A stretch of DNA of 64,000 nucleotides, taken from NCBI GenBank assembly GCA_964016885.1, contig OZ024743.1, positions 188,216,647-188,280,646 of the forward strand. The letters are read 5' to 3'. The DNA is from Eledone cirrhosa. Taxonomy: Eukaryota > Mollusca > Cephalopoda > Octopoda > Eledonidae. Under the pieces are notes generated by a model. That model ran no database searches, was not told the DNA's origin, and saw nothing but the letters and a program-made list of their open reading frames with translations. Positions 33,140 to 44,373 of this stretch are shown piece by piece (position 1 is the first letter of the stretch; each line of letters opens with the position of its first letter). Made by a program: the position numbers and the translations under genes.

Positions 33140-34395
33140 CCAGAGACTCTCATTTCATCATCTCATCTGTCCCATAATCTGGTAGACCATTGGGGCACCA
33201 CAGATGATCTGGCAACCAGCTCCTACCATTCCTCTCACCTCTTCGTCACCTAGCTTCATGCCTGTCCATTCCAAGATATTGTCCTCCCATCTCTTTTTCT
33301 GTTGCCTCTCTCCCATCTTTGTACTGTTCCCTGCAGGATAGTCTTGGCAAGCCCTGAAGATCTTGTCACATACCCGTACCATATCAATTTGCATTTTTTT
33401 ACAATGGTTAGTAGGTCTTTGTAGAGCCCGATGGATGCCAAATTCTGTTTCACACCTCCTCATTGGAGATGCAGTCTCTGTGATTCCAAGGAGCTTTCTG
33501 AAGTATCTCATCTCCATAGATTGTATCCTTCTTTCCAGATCTGCTATTATTGTCCAAGATTCACAGGCATACAAGAATATGGACATGACCAGAGACTGCA
33601 TCAGTCTGATCTTTGAGCTGAGGGCTATGTTTTTTGTCATTCCAGATGGTCTTAAGTTTTGTAAGTGCTTCTGTGGTCTGGGCAGATCTGGTGAGCAATT
33701 TGGGCCTAGATCCTTCATCTGAAATGAATGTCCCCAGGTATTTGAAAATGTTGATGCACTCTAGTTTCTCACCATTAACCCTGATGTCAGTGCTGATGTC
33801 ATTGGTGCTGTTGGTCATCACTTCGGTCTGTTTTGCACTTATTTGCATGCCATAGGTTGTAGAAGTCTTGTCAAGACATTCCACTAGGCTGGTTAGTTCC
33901 CTTTTCTTCCCTGCAAGTTCATAACAGTCCTGTTGCCAATGCTGACACCCACCCAAGCAAAGTAATTTTGAAGATCTTGCTAGACCCACTGAAACCACAA
34001 GTGGAAAAGATTATCACTGAAGAGCAAGCAGATTTCCGACCAGGGCAAAGCACAACAGAGCAGATCTCCAAACTTAGAATAATATGCAAAAGGTACCTCC
34101 AGCATCAACAGGACCTCTACCACGTCTTTGTGGACTTCAAGAAGGCGTTCAACAGGGTTTGACCTGCAGCACTTTGGGCCACAATGAAGCTGTACAACAT
34201 CAATGGCAACTTTATCAGAGTGATATGGAGCCTATATAACAAAGCCACCAGCGTAGTCTACTTAAACAACAGTGTTGGGGACTGGTTTAGAACCACATTC
34301 AGAGTAAGACAGGGCTGTTTGCTCTCTCCAACTCTCTTCAACATCTTCTTAGAGATAATTATGACAAATGCATTGGGTCCCAGAGTATAGGTATA
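33140..34395 (-). pseudogene. RTE-type LINE with 5' inversion (twin priming)
   Basis: The 3' part is on the minus strand: ELTSLVECLDKTSTTYGMQI, DISTDIRVNGEKLE, FKYLGTFISDEGS, IALSSKIRLMQSLV, FLYACESWT, ERRIQSMEMRYFRKLLGI and KRWEDNILEWTGMKL, down to about 33,160 and broken by frameshifts near 33,640, 33,450 and 33,290. The 5' part is on the plus strand, 33,968-34,390: EEQADFRPGQSTTEQI, FVDFKKAFNRV (motif A), then RVRQGCLLSPTLFNIFLE (motif B). Only the catalytic FADD region between them is missing. Junction near 33,960. Not functional. Confidence 0.88.
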
Positions 34396-34684
34396 AAAAA
34401 AATAGAGTGACATATCAATTTAACATGTTTATTTTCATTCAATGTGTTTCACTTGTAATTCAGCTGTAGTGAATATTACTTAGTTCTTATACAATAATAG
34501 GGTTCTAATTTGAGAGTGTGTTTAACTGTTATTGTTTTTATTCATCTGAAAAACCTGTCACGTTTTAGTCAAAACTTATCATTACATAAAAGATATGTAA
34601 TTGTCAATGGTGTTGAACCAAATTATGAGTGAAACATATGTAACAAAAGTAAACATAAGTTAAGTTGATATCTCACTTAACTTC
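34396..34684. other. No gene recognised
   Basis: AT-rich. 'aaattatgagtgaaacatat' also appears in part near 28,030. Confidence 0.4.
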
Positions 34685-35170
34685 TACTTTCCTTGCTAGC
34701 AAATGTTTGACAAGTCTTCACAGACCAAGTCAGTGCTGAAGTGGGAATACTGACCCCTCAGACAGGCTGGAGGTTCATACCTCACTTACATATGCTTCCA
34801 TTTTCTACCGAGGGCACTTTATTGTAGCACCAGCACTAGAGAGGGTGTCATATCTTTTAAACAATTAAAGGGTTCATCCAGCTCTTTCTATGGCTGGATG
34901 CCCTTCCTATCATCAACCACTTTACAGCATGTACTGGATGCATTTATCATGTAGATAACCAAACACTGAAGAGGTTGTTGCAACTGAAGGGTCAGCTCAC
35001 ATCTTTTGGTATGGTTTCTACATTGGGTTGCCCTTCCTATCCGGGTGATAGGAACGGCATCAAGCCTTAGAAAACCTGCCAAATGGTTGGAAGGACTCTT
35101 TAGCTGTGTCAAAGACATGACAACCTTCTTAGTGCTGGTGTCACAATAAAATGTACTCGGTAGGGCAGGG
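34685..35170. repeat. SINE-tail family F in both orientations
   Basis: The left half (34,685-34,940) carries the inverted form ('gctggatgcccttcctatc', 'accactttacagcatgtact'). The right half (35,035-35,165) carries the forward form ('gggtgataggaacggcatc', 'tagtgctggtgtcaca'). A rough head-to-head arrangement of two copies. Confidence 0.65.
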
Positions 35171-35284
35171 GATTGTATGCAAGCAAGGTGTGGGTCTCTG
35201 GACTATCAGAGCATGTCAAATGGAAAAATAGATGGAAAAAGATGATCACACACACACACACACCCACATATATATATATTTATA

Positions 35285-35430
35285 TATATATAAATAAAAG
35301 ATCAGAATGGATGCAGTAAAACCTGTTAGACCATTACTCACCAGAGTACTTGATTCTTGGGGTAGTAGAGTGTGGTAATATGAAGGAGTTGGAACCCCTA
35401 CAGCTGAGCTCCTGCCATTTCAACTGCTAG
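35285..35430 (+). repeat. Dispersed repeat H, copy 1
   Basis: 'caccagagtacttgattctt' then 'ggggtagtagagtg' and 'cagctgagctcctgccattt' match copies at 56,121-56,250 and 61,545-61,700. All three stand next to (TA)n. Confidence 0.65.
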
Positions 35431-35760
35431 TATATATATATATATATATATATATCATCATCACCGTTTTACGTCTATTCTTCCACGCTAGCATGGGTTA
35501 GATGGGTTGTTCTGTTGTGGGCAATGCCAGGTCAAGTGTCCATGTCTTGCTCATACAGAACTGATCCTGGCTTGATTTCTACAGCTGGATGCCCTTCCTA
35601 CCACCAACCTCTTTTACTGTGAGTACTGGGTGCTTTTTTACCATGGTGTCTACCCAACCATTTTACAGTGTGGACTGGGTGCTTTTTTGTCGTGACACCT
35701 ACACAACCACTTTACAGTAGGGGCGGGGTGTACATGCTTCAGCTTGTACCTGTGGGAAGT
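35431..35760 (-). mobile_element. (TA)n plus tRNA-SINE family B, 5'-truncated
   Basis: (TA)n 35,431-35,455. Then the inverted SINE B tail: 'catcatcaccgttttacgtc', 'cacgctagcatgggttagat', 'ctacagctggatgcccttcc', 'caacctcttttactgtgagt'. The 'tttacagtgtggactgggtg' segment is present twice, as in the copies at 1-524 and 43,718. Confidence 0.8.
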
Positions 35761-35977
35761 CAAGTTTTGTATTATATATATATAAAGAGTGTGAGAAGGC
35801 AAAGAGACAAGAAATAGTGAAATAGTGGTTACATCTGTAATGAGTTTATTTTGATTTTCTCCAGTATGTAATACCTACAACTATTGTAATGTTATACAGA
35901 AGGTGTCACTGCAAAATTTTCCCAAGTCAGAGAGATAAACAGAATGAAACAGAGAAAGACAAATACACACAGAAGAT

Positions 35978-36085
35978 CCTTACGAGGTCAATAAAATAAT
36001 GTACCAGTCTCGCACTTGGGTCAATTTAATCAACTTTCCCCTCCCTCCAAATTGCTGGCCTTGTACCTATAGTAGAAATCATTAT
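35978..36085 (+). mobile_element. tRNA-SINE family A, 3' end only
   Basis: 'acgaggtcaataaaataatg', 'gggtcaatttaatcaac' and 'aaattgctggccttgtacc': the longer-body subfamily seen at 30,886, truncated at its 5' side. Confidence 0.75.
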
Positions 36086-36297
36086 GTTTTCTTTTTTAAT
36101 TTGATTAACTGATTTAATTGGAGTTCACTTGTTTATTTGTTGTTTTGTTTTTAGATTTCAAACTTTCCTTGAAGGAGATTTGTCAATTAATTGAATGGAG
36201 AATCTCAGTCAATCCATGTCTTTCTACTCACTATATTACATATGTGAAACTTTTACTGTTTAGTATGCAGAACACACTTCTGAGGTATTTCCCTCCA

Positions 36298-36468
36298 GCC
36301 ATTGTGTTAATACTCAGGCAGTGCATCCAAGAGACAATGAAATAAGTTACAACTACTAGATGTACAGGTGATGAGGATGATTTATTAAGCAGTACACCTG
36401 TACATCTAGTAGTTGTCACTTATTTTATTGTCACTTGCACACATTACTTGAGTATTAACACAAATGCC
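36298..36468. repeat. Long imperfect hairpin, 73-74-bp arms
   Basis: Inner arms 36,333-36,370 and 36,395-36,432 pair over 38 bp with two mismatches. Pairing continues outwards with gaps to 36,298 and 36,468 ('tgagtattaacacaa' on both). The loop is 24 nt. It directly joins the SINE head at 36,466. Confidence 0.75.
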
Positions 36469-36690
36469 AAATGGTTAAAACGTTTGTTTTGCAATCACAG
36501 CATCCTGGGTTCTCTCCCACAGTGTAGCATCTTAGACAGGTGTTTTTACCGAGCATCAGTTCAACACAAGTTTTGTTCAAAGAAGATACTTAATTACCGA
36601 GATCTGGCCGACTGCTTCCTCTTTGTACTGATCTCCATTGAGACCAATGGTGTCCTTGGTTCCTGTACTGCTGTCTTCCTCCATAAAATC
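36466..36690 (+). mobile_element. tRNA-SINE family E
   Basis: 'gccaaatggttaaaacg' (box A-like), 'cctgggttctctcccac' (box B-like), 'cttagacaggtgtttttacc'. The spacing of the two boxes fits a tRNA-derived head. The body decays after 36,690. Confidence 0.65.
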
Positions 36691-38557
36691 AGAAAGACAA
36701 TGAAGTGTGGTTGCAGTTATAGTGGATGCCTCTGAACTTTTTAATACCTTTGCCATTTTTTTCTATGGAGCACAGGTGAAACACCTCCCAGACTGGAGTG
36801 TAGTGTCTGTTCCCTCTCTCCCTTTATTTCATTGCTTAATTTTTTTTTCTTCTTTTCTTTTCCTTTTTTTGTTACTTTTAATAGCCTGTTTTGTCTTTAT
36901 ATAAACAGCTTTGTAAATTAGAATATATAGATATTTGTTCTTATTAAGAAAAAAGTTTGTGAGTGAAATTGGATAGATGGAAATGTCATGGAAGCCCATT
37001 TCATAGACTGTACATGTTATTCAAAGAGCCAGCTTTGTAACACATTAACACACTCATTTCAATTCAGAATTATGTTAAACTATAGGTGACTGTTGTATAG
37101 TTGGTCTCTTACATGATAATTCACTGAGCAAACCTTTCATTTCATTGGTTGGGATGTGGAGATTGACATAAAAAATTACACTAATGTTGAGAGGAGAGAA
37201 AAGGTTTGGGAAAACGAGAGAGAGAGGGGGGGGGGGGCAGGTGAGAAAGAGAAATAGTAATGTATAGAGAGGAAGAAGAAGAATGATTTAAAGAACTTCT
37301 TGACAAGGGATGATAAACAGAAAGAAGTTAGGTAAAAGATAGAAAAAGAAAGGCAATAGCAAAACCTGAGGAGAGAACAAAAGTGGGAGAGAAATAGGCA
37401 GAAAGAGATAATGTACAAATCTAAAGAGAAACAGACAAGAAATGAAGGTAGAGAGCCAGGGATGGGGTGTTGATATCAAAATAGAATTAGATCAAAACAA
37501 AATCAGAACAAGTTAACATTATAATAATTTTGTTAAAATGCATGATTAAATGGGAATCATAAAACTGCCCACAATAAAACTCTGAAAAAATACATTTTGT
37601 TTGGTCTGACAAACCAAACAAATTTTATCTTTTTGCTATTAAATTTGGAATTTTTTTTATTAATATTGAAAAAACTAGTTATTTCATTTTCCCTCGTTTG
37701 ATAGTGATGTTAGTTATAATGAAATCTAATTAGCTATCTTTGTCCTTTTAAATCTTGTTTCTTGCTTCTGCCTAATAACATGACTTAAATGAAATTAATG
37801 ACACCAATGAATTACACCCTGTTTAGATGTACTTTGTGGTATCTCCTTCCTTTTGTAATTAGCCATAATAATTTGATTGTTATTATTAATAGTAGCCTTT
37901 ATTATAATCACTGCATTTTGACTTTCAAAATTTGTAACTACCTCCTTCCTATCATCAAAAATATTTCTGTTGGTAACACATCATTTATGGTTCCCCATGA
38001 AGTTGTTTGTCCCAAAATTTCTATAATATAATAAGTCCATTAATATTTTAAAACATGTTTCAACTATTGTGATTAGCAATGTTTCTGATAATTTTTTCAG
38101 ATTTTTGTATTATTATTAAAATTTCTCAATATACATCTATATGATTAAACAACATTCTAAAACAGTTAAGTGAACTTCTTTTTATTGCAATTATTGAAAT
38201 TTATTTTATAAAATTACAACATTTTTTGTTTAACAACACTTCTTTCTGTTCTGTTGATTTCTAATATGTACCAATCATTATCCTGTTTTGTCATCATCCC
38301 TGTTACCCATCAATATTGTTGTGGCTGGAGGTAGTTTAACACATTTTTCTCCCATGCTGAAACAATTTGGTTATGTTGGTTGTATGACATATCTCTATTC
38401 TTAAAGAATACCAAAATATATATATTTTAACTTTCTATTCCCGTCTATATGATGTCCTTTTAGAAGTCATGACCTTCAGATGAATGTATTAACATTCATC
38501 ATTTCATTTTAGACTTTATTTGTTTCTCTATATTTCTAATACTTTAACCTAAAATTA
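36691..38557. other. No gene; AT-rich with GA-rich tracts
   Basis: T/C-rich 36,830-36,880. G-run and GA-rich 37,185-37,300. A 10-bp inverted repeat 'tttgtttggt/accaaacaaa' near 37,595. No coding signal. Confidence 0.55.
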
Positions 38558-38670
38558 GCAGAGTTGTTATAGTATTAAATAGTGTGACTTGTGTTGGGAG
38601 TTCAAATCCTACTAAGGTCAATTTCATATTTCATTATTCAGGGTCAGTAAATTAAGTACCAGGCAAGATA
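38558..38670 (+). mobile_element. tRNA-SINE family A, strongly diverged
   Basis: 'gttgggagttcaaatcctac' (box B-like), 'gtcaatttcatatttcatta', 'cagtaaattaagtaccag'. Confidence 0.55.
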
Positions 38671-39090
38671 TCATTATCATCATCATAGTGTTTACATTTG
38701 TTTTTCCAAGCTTGCATGGGTTGAACAGGTCCTTTTCGATGCAGCATAGCTCTGCTCATTGCATTCTTTTGTCATCTCCTCTGTGAATCACATCTATTTG
38801 AGATCAGCTTTTACCATCTCTAACCAGATCTTCTTAGGTTTACCTCTACTACAGCTTCCTTCTACTGGGATTTCCTGGCACTTCTTCACTCACCAATCAT
38901 CACCCATGTGCATCACATGTATGTACCAATGCAGTCTTCTCTCTTGCACACCACTTTGGATTCCTCTTAAACCCAGTTTCTCCCTCAGTTCATTCAAGCT
39001 CTGCCTTTCTCACATTTACATTGCACATCCAACGAAGCATGGTTGCTTCATTTCTCTCTAGTCTATTCATGTTCTCTACAGTCACTAATG
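38671..39090 (-). pseudogene. LINE RT C-terminus and 3' tail (RTE-like)
   Basis: Minus-strand reading: NMNRLERNEATMLRWMCNVN, then ERRLHWYIHVMHMGDDW, KKCQEIPVEGSCSRGKPKK, IWLEMVKADLK. After the coding part the tail runs 'caacccatgcaagcttgg' and then (GAT)n at 38,671, the same tail order as SINE family B. One of the better preserved C-termini here. Confidence 0.8.
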
Positions 39091-39889
39091 GCAGTTCTTC
39101 TCTCTTTCTCTTTCTTCACCCACCCCCTTTCTTTCTCTCTGAAATAGCTACCTTGCACTGTGAAAAGGTTTGTGAGGAATAGTTGAGTGAGGGCCTAGCA
39201 ATATCTTCTTTTGGAAAAAAATCATTGGCTACAGAAACCATCTAAGAAGAACCTGATGTGCAGCATAGCATAGAATGGTATACTAATAAATAGTCTGTTA
39301 TTGAATTTAGATGTATTCCTTACAAGACAAACAAATATTATGTTCATAATCATTTGTTTATCACATTTATTGACAAACACAAAGTTGTTTACATTTCAGG
39401 CAATATCCAATCAAATGGTTGCTGACACAGATGAATGATTTCTTTTATAATTCTGCCAAGGGATAGAAAAAGAGATAGTGCAAATGACCTTTTTTTGGAC
39501 CCCCTTAGCCAGATGAAATTGCTGTAGTTGATATTCAATTTGAGAAGGTGTAAAGCTAAAACAGCTGTATGAACTCATTACTGTGAAGCTGTCAGTTGCT
39601 GTGTTGAAACTGAATTATTTCATAATCAACATAACCATTATTGATGATAAATTTATAGGTGTTGAATATGTGTGTACTCAGCAACAATGTTCATGTTTTT
39701 GTTAATGCACCTTGGTTACCTCTGATATAAGACATTCCAGCCAGTTATAATTCTGTTGTTTCAATTTTACATTAATACATGCATTCAGTGCTACTTGTCA
39801 ATGTACGCTACTACAGTCTTTCACTTAATGAAATTTGTTTTATCCTGACCATTGACATGATATTGTAGGTCAGTGAGCTTTTCACCATG
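39091..39889. other. No gene recognised; AT-rich
   Basis: Short C/T-rich run at 39,100-39,140; otherwise unclassified. Confidence 0.5.
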
Positions 39890-40090
39890 AGGAGTTAGCA
39901 AGTGATCATCATGTTCTGTGGAAACCATTGGATGGATACACAAAGAGAAGTAGAAGGAAAAAAGTTATATAGATAGCCTGCTGGAAGATAATGGATTGGA
40001 TAGTGAGGGAGAGGTCAGAATGCTGATTATTGATAGAGAGCTTTGGATGGCATGTGTAAAGACATTTGGACAACCTGGCATTCGCATAGT
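39890..40090 (+). pseudogene. LINE C-terminal fragment, tentative
   Basis: Broken plus-strand frames give WMDTQREVEGKKLYR then NGLDSEGEVRMLIIDRELW and MACVKTF. This resembles the 'GKR.RGRP...T+...E....G....E...LA.DR..WR..V.ALC' end of CR1/Jockey-type elements. Only moderately convincing. Confidence 0.4.
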
Positions 40091-40498
40091 TATATAAATA
40101 GTGCTTTTATTCCTTGTATCATCATGTTGCTAAATGATGCATGGGAACTTGTTTGACAAGCATTATGAAAATTCCTTCAGAGAATACAAGTTACCTTCCT
40201 TTGGGTATTCCTGTCAAAATACTATCTTGTTACTTAAATGAAACCAAGGTTGCTACGCATGCCAGGCCATTAAGAATGTACATACCCTGAACAAAAGGAT
40301 TTTGTCCAATACTTCCACTTTCAAACAAGCTAAATGGAATTGGGCAGGGTAATGCAGCATTTTTTATGACATTACAATTTAAGAATATGTACTTTTAGAG
40401 TTATTACATTAAATAGAAATGTTGTTATTTAGTTATGTTTGTGTTCTACCCAGAAAAATATATTTTATTTCTCACCTATAAAACTATCAATCAATTTA
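40091..40498. other. No gene recognised; AT-rich flank of the LTR element
   Basis: Unclassified DNA up to the target duplication of the LTR element. Confidence 0.45.
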
Positions 40499-40502
40499 GA
40501 AC

Positions 40503-40877
40503 TGTAGCGGTTGTCTCCCTTGTTTTGATTAGGATCTAGACGGGAAGTGGAACCCTTTCTGCAACTTCCGGTCAGAGCCCTATAAAACTAACAACTTTAA
40601 GCTTCCTTTCTCTCTTTGCCTTTTCGGCACCAGGTCAAGAGCCTCTCATTGGGCTCCGCCATTAATTTGGCCAACAGGCGCCTGGCCTTAGCCAGGCGTC
40701 CTCTGCCAGCCGCGTTTGCCTGGCAATCAAAACGGTAACTACTAACTTTGCTTCATTCTAACAACATCCTCATCTTTGACATGTCAAGTATACTATCTAC
40801 CATTGTTAATTAAATATTATACACACAAACCATGTCTCGTTTTGTTACATTCATACAACCTCAGTAATCTCGCTATA
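40503..40877 (+). repeat. 5' LTR
   Basis: It contains a TATA box (TATAAAA, 40,581-40,587) about 80 bp in and a hairpin cgcctgg/ccaggcg at 40,679-40,698 with loop ccttag. Differs from the 3' LTR at 40,580 (c vs a), at one t/g site near 40,613, and in the hairpin loop. Confidence 0.92.
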
Positions 40878-40895
40878 TTGGTAACCCTGACGTGA
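40878..40895 (+). promoter_or_regulatory. Probable tRNA primer-binding site
   Basis: TTGGTAACCCTGACGTGA immediately follows the 5' LTR. The TGG near its start fits complementarity to a tRNA CCA end. The tRNA was not identified. Confidence 0.6.
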
Positions 40896-41113
40896 TACGA
40901 ACACGCAGCCGTTCATCGCTATAAGTGGTCACCCCCCCAAAAAAAAGAAAAAAATAGCACATCTGGTTTTGTGAGTAACATTACGAATACACAGCAAATT
41001 TAGCGACAAACTATGAAAATACTCAAGGACACGCACACACGCACATGTGGAATTCGCACAGACAGACTTTTTCTCTCACGCATCAATTAACTGTCGCATT
41101 TCACCAATATATA

Positions 41114-41235
41114 TATATATATGTTTCTCGTTTCTTACAACGAACACTTTCAAAACAAAACAAAAAAAACAAAACATTTCACGATATATATACATGTTTC
41201 TCGTTTCTTACAACGAACTCTTTCAAAACAAAAAA
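41114..41235. repeat. 73-bp internal duplication in the LTR element
   Basis: 'atgtttctcgtttcttacaa' followed by 'cgaac.ctttcaaaac' occurs at 41,121 and 41,194. Confidence 0.8.
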
Positions 41236-42272
41236 AAAAAAAAAAAGAAATTCGATATTCTTTAAAAAAAACATTTCAACAGGAACATATATTTTCGATG
41301 AACCATTGCCTTTTTTTTCATCGTTTTCTTCATCGTTCAAGTTTTTTTGTTTTTTTTCCCAAAGTTCACACCAATAATTATGCTGAGTGAAGCCTTTCTT
41401 TTTCATCATTGTCAATTTCAAAATTGTACTATCATTTTCTCGCGCGTTAGAAATATTATTTTTTTCAACCTTGTATTGGCACGTGTAGGCAGCACAAATT
41501 CTCGATTCACAGAGATGTCTCTACTCACAGACAGCCGCACGCCAGAGATAACATTTCTCACCAGGGATTCTTCAGCCTTAAGCTATATTCTTCTATTTGC
41601 CGGTTTATAAATTTACTATGTAAATTTACCGTGGATAACCGCGCATTTATTAAGAATGCTTATTTCTCTGGTCGCTGGCCTCTTGACCCTTCCAGATCAA
41701 CGCATTCTCAACATCGACCATCAACTTCGGCTGCTATTTCTAGCACTTTGCGCAACTCATTTTTTCTAAAGAAAATTTTTTTACTGTGAATTTAAACACC
41801 GAATACGCTCACTCAGCGAGACAACAGCAGCAGCAACAGCAATATAACAGCAACAGCAATACATCAATACAGCTTCACCAAAGCCAGAGAATTCATTTTT
41901 GCAGCACTCTTCCTGTGAGAAAATCCATTCGGAGGTTGGAAATTTCACGATATACCACAGAACAGAAACCACCTGCATTCATTCTCTGGAGCACACTTTC
42001 TTTTCTGCTGTCATGTGATTGCACACCTGTGAACTATATTTTGAACTTTGAGCTCTTCTATTACTTTTACTTTATTACATTGTATCTTTGGGTGATGGAT
42101 AGATGGATGTCCAGTCGTTCTCTGGCCAAGAGCGGTTGGCTACCTTGATATCTATCATTGATTTTTCCAAACATTCTTTTGTCGTAATTTTCATGCCTGT
42201 TACAACATTCTCGCCAACTTGCTACATATTTTCATTTCGATTTTTATACACTAAAATTCTGGCGGGAGGTTA

Positions 42273-42647
42273 TGTAGCGGTTGTCTCCCTTGTTTTGATT
42301 AGGATCTAGACGGGAAGTGGAACCCTTTCTGCAACTTCCGGTCAGAGCACTATAAAACTAACAACTTTAAGCTTCCTTTCGCTCTTTGCCTTTTCGGCAC
42401 CAGGTCAAGAGCCTCTCATTGGGCTCCGCCATTAATTTGGCCAACAGGCGCCTGGCTAAGGCCAGGCGTCCTCTGCCAGCCGCGTTTGCCTGGCAATCAA
42501 AACGGTAACTACTAACTTTGCTTCATTCTAACAACATCCTCATCTTTGACATGTCAAGTATACTATCTACCATTGTTAATTAAATATTATACACACAAAC
42601 CATGTCTCGTTTTGTTACATTCATACAACCTCAGTAATCTCGCTATA
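42273..42647 (+). repeat. 3' LTR
   Basis: Same 375 bp as the 5' LTR. The hairpin loop at 42,456-42,461 reads ctaagg, the exact reverse complement of the 5' LTR loop. Confidence 0.92.
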
Positions 42648-42654
42648 GAACTAA

Positions 42655-43458
42655 ACACTGGATTTTAAATTCTTGTGGTGTGGACACACAACAATGTCTC
42701 ATATAATCAGTGATAAGCATAAATATGTTAACAATATTCAACAAAATTCAATATTTTAAATGAAATGACATAGTAAAACAATATTGCTTTCAATTTAACA
42801 ATCAAAATTTAGTCTGTTTATCATAATATATATTTATCTCCATTAGACGTTCAGGGCCCATGAATTCATTAATTGTATTTTAACATTAACTTAACTATTA
42901 TTTTTAATATACTTTTATCGCTCCATATTCAATGCACTGAAAGAAATTTTAATCCTGAATATATTTACTTTATTTAAATTCTATCCAATTGTTAATTGTC
43001 AACAACACAGGTTATTCAGTATCTGAAATATATATTTTATTTACTCAAATTTCTACTAGAATTATATTAAAGCCAGCCATTTATAAAACCCCATCAGCAA
43101 GACTCATTTAGTCTTGTATGTAATAGGCTGAATTTCCATATATACAAAGCTATCAATGTTTTCTTTCAATTTCACAGTTATATATTTTTTCTTCAGGGAA
43201 ACAAAGAATGAGGAAGAAAAACACTAAAAATTTGTTTCAAAGAAAAACGATTAACTGCAATATTTTATTGTTTGTTTCTTTTATGTGTTCTTTTTTAAAA
43301 CTTGTTTTGTTTACATTCTCATAACAATTTGGTAGAAAGTTAATAATACAATTTCAATGATTCTTCTCTATTCTTAGCATTATTTTGGACTTGTGGGTTT
43401 TTTATTTATATATCTACACATGCACACATATAATAATTCACTTATAACACACACACAA

Positions 43459-43465
<7 letters not shown>
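42655..43465. other. No gene; AT-rich
   Basis: No repeats or coding signals recognised before the (TA)n block. Confidence 0.5.
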
Positions 43466-43504
<39 letters not shown>

Positions 43505-43603
43505 ATTTATATATTTATATATATTTATATATTTATATATTTATATATATTTATATATATATATATTTATATATATTTATATATATATATATATATTTAT
43601 GTA

Positions 43604-43692
<89 letters not shown>

Positions 43693-43717
43693 TTATATAT
43701 ATATATATATATATTAT
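43466..43717. repeat. Long (TA)n with TTTA interruptions
   Basis: About 250 bp of TA with periodic 'tttatata' interruptions. Tyr-Ile frames across it are by-products. Confidence 0.95.
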
Positions 43718-44084
43718 GTAGGCGTCATGACAAAAAACACACAGTCCACACTGTAATGTGGCCGTGTAGGTAACACGGTAAAAACCTCCCAGTACACACT
43801 GTAAACGTGGTTGGTGTTGGGAAGGGCACCCAGCCGTAGAAAACTCGCCAGACGTGTAGGTGTCACGACAATAAAACACACAGTCCACGCTGTAATGTGG
43901 CCGTGTAGGTAACACGGTCAAAGCCTCCCAGTCCACACTGTAAACGTGGTTGGTGTTAGGAAGGGCATCCAGCCGTAGAAAACCCGCCAGACCGTCCTGA
44001 GCAAGACAACCGATCTTGCCTCAAGTGGGACAATTCCCGTCCAGACCCATGCTAGCGTGGAAAATAGACGTTAAACGATGATGA
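43718..44084 (+). mobile_element. tRNA-SINE family B, 5'-truncated, internal duplication
   Basis: 'gtaggcgtcatgac', 'cagtccacactgtaatgtgg', 'ggttggtgttgggaaggg', a second copy of that block from about 43,853, then 'cagacccatgctagcgtgg', 'agacgttaaacgatgatg'. Same duplicated architecture as 1-524. Confidence 0.85.
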
Positions 44085-44111
44085 TATATATATACATATA
44101 TATATTCTATA

Positions 44112-44170
<59 letters not shown>
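44085..44170. repeat. (TA)n flank of the tandem array
   Basis: TA repeats directly joining the first 310-bp unit. Confidence 0.9.
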
Positions 44171-44173
<3 letters not shown>

Positions 44174-44330
44174 TGGAATAAATGCTCTGAAATAGCGATA
44201 TATATGTGAATATAGACATAGAATATTCGAAAATATTCTGTATGTTTATAATAAACATTTTGAAGACCTAATCGCTATAGAATAGAATACGTCACGTATT
44301 ACAATTAGATTCTCGATAAAAGCAAGGGAA

Positions 44331-44373
44331 GTAATCTACGCGTTTCATTCTTGTTAGAAATCTTCAGGACTAC
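44331..44373 (-). ncRNA. Hammerhead ribozyme fold, array unit 1
   Basis: Minus-strand copy of the fold described at 45,426-45,468; sequence identical. Confidence 0.65.

Larger units (their letters stand above)
40503..42647 (+). mobile_element. Complete non-autonomous LTR retrotransposon
   Basis: Two 375-bp LTRs (40,503-40,877; 42,273-42,647) are >98% identical, starting TGTAGCGG and ending CGCTATA, with GAAC directly outside both ends (40,499-40,502; 42,648-42,651; up to 6 bp if the LTR end is set earlier). The 1,395-bp interior starts with a primer-binding-like TTGGTAACCCTGACGTGA and ends with the polypurine GGCGGGAGG at 42,261-42,269. No gag or pol frame exists; the longest frame is about 120 residues. 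It must depend on another element, probably Gypsy-like judging by the terminus style. High LTR identity suggests recent insertion. Confidence 0.9.

Noticed and set aside
41786..42148. Gag-like protein in the LTR element
   Set aside because: The 120-residue frame has a Gln run then hydrophobic sequence; no zinc knuckle, protease or RT motif.
43393..43773. Long Tyr/Ile reading frames in (TA)n blocks (also 54,020-54,343)
   Set aside because: TA repeats are open in some frames by composition only.
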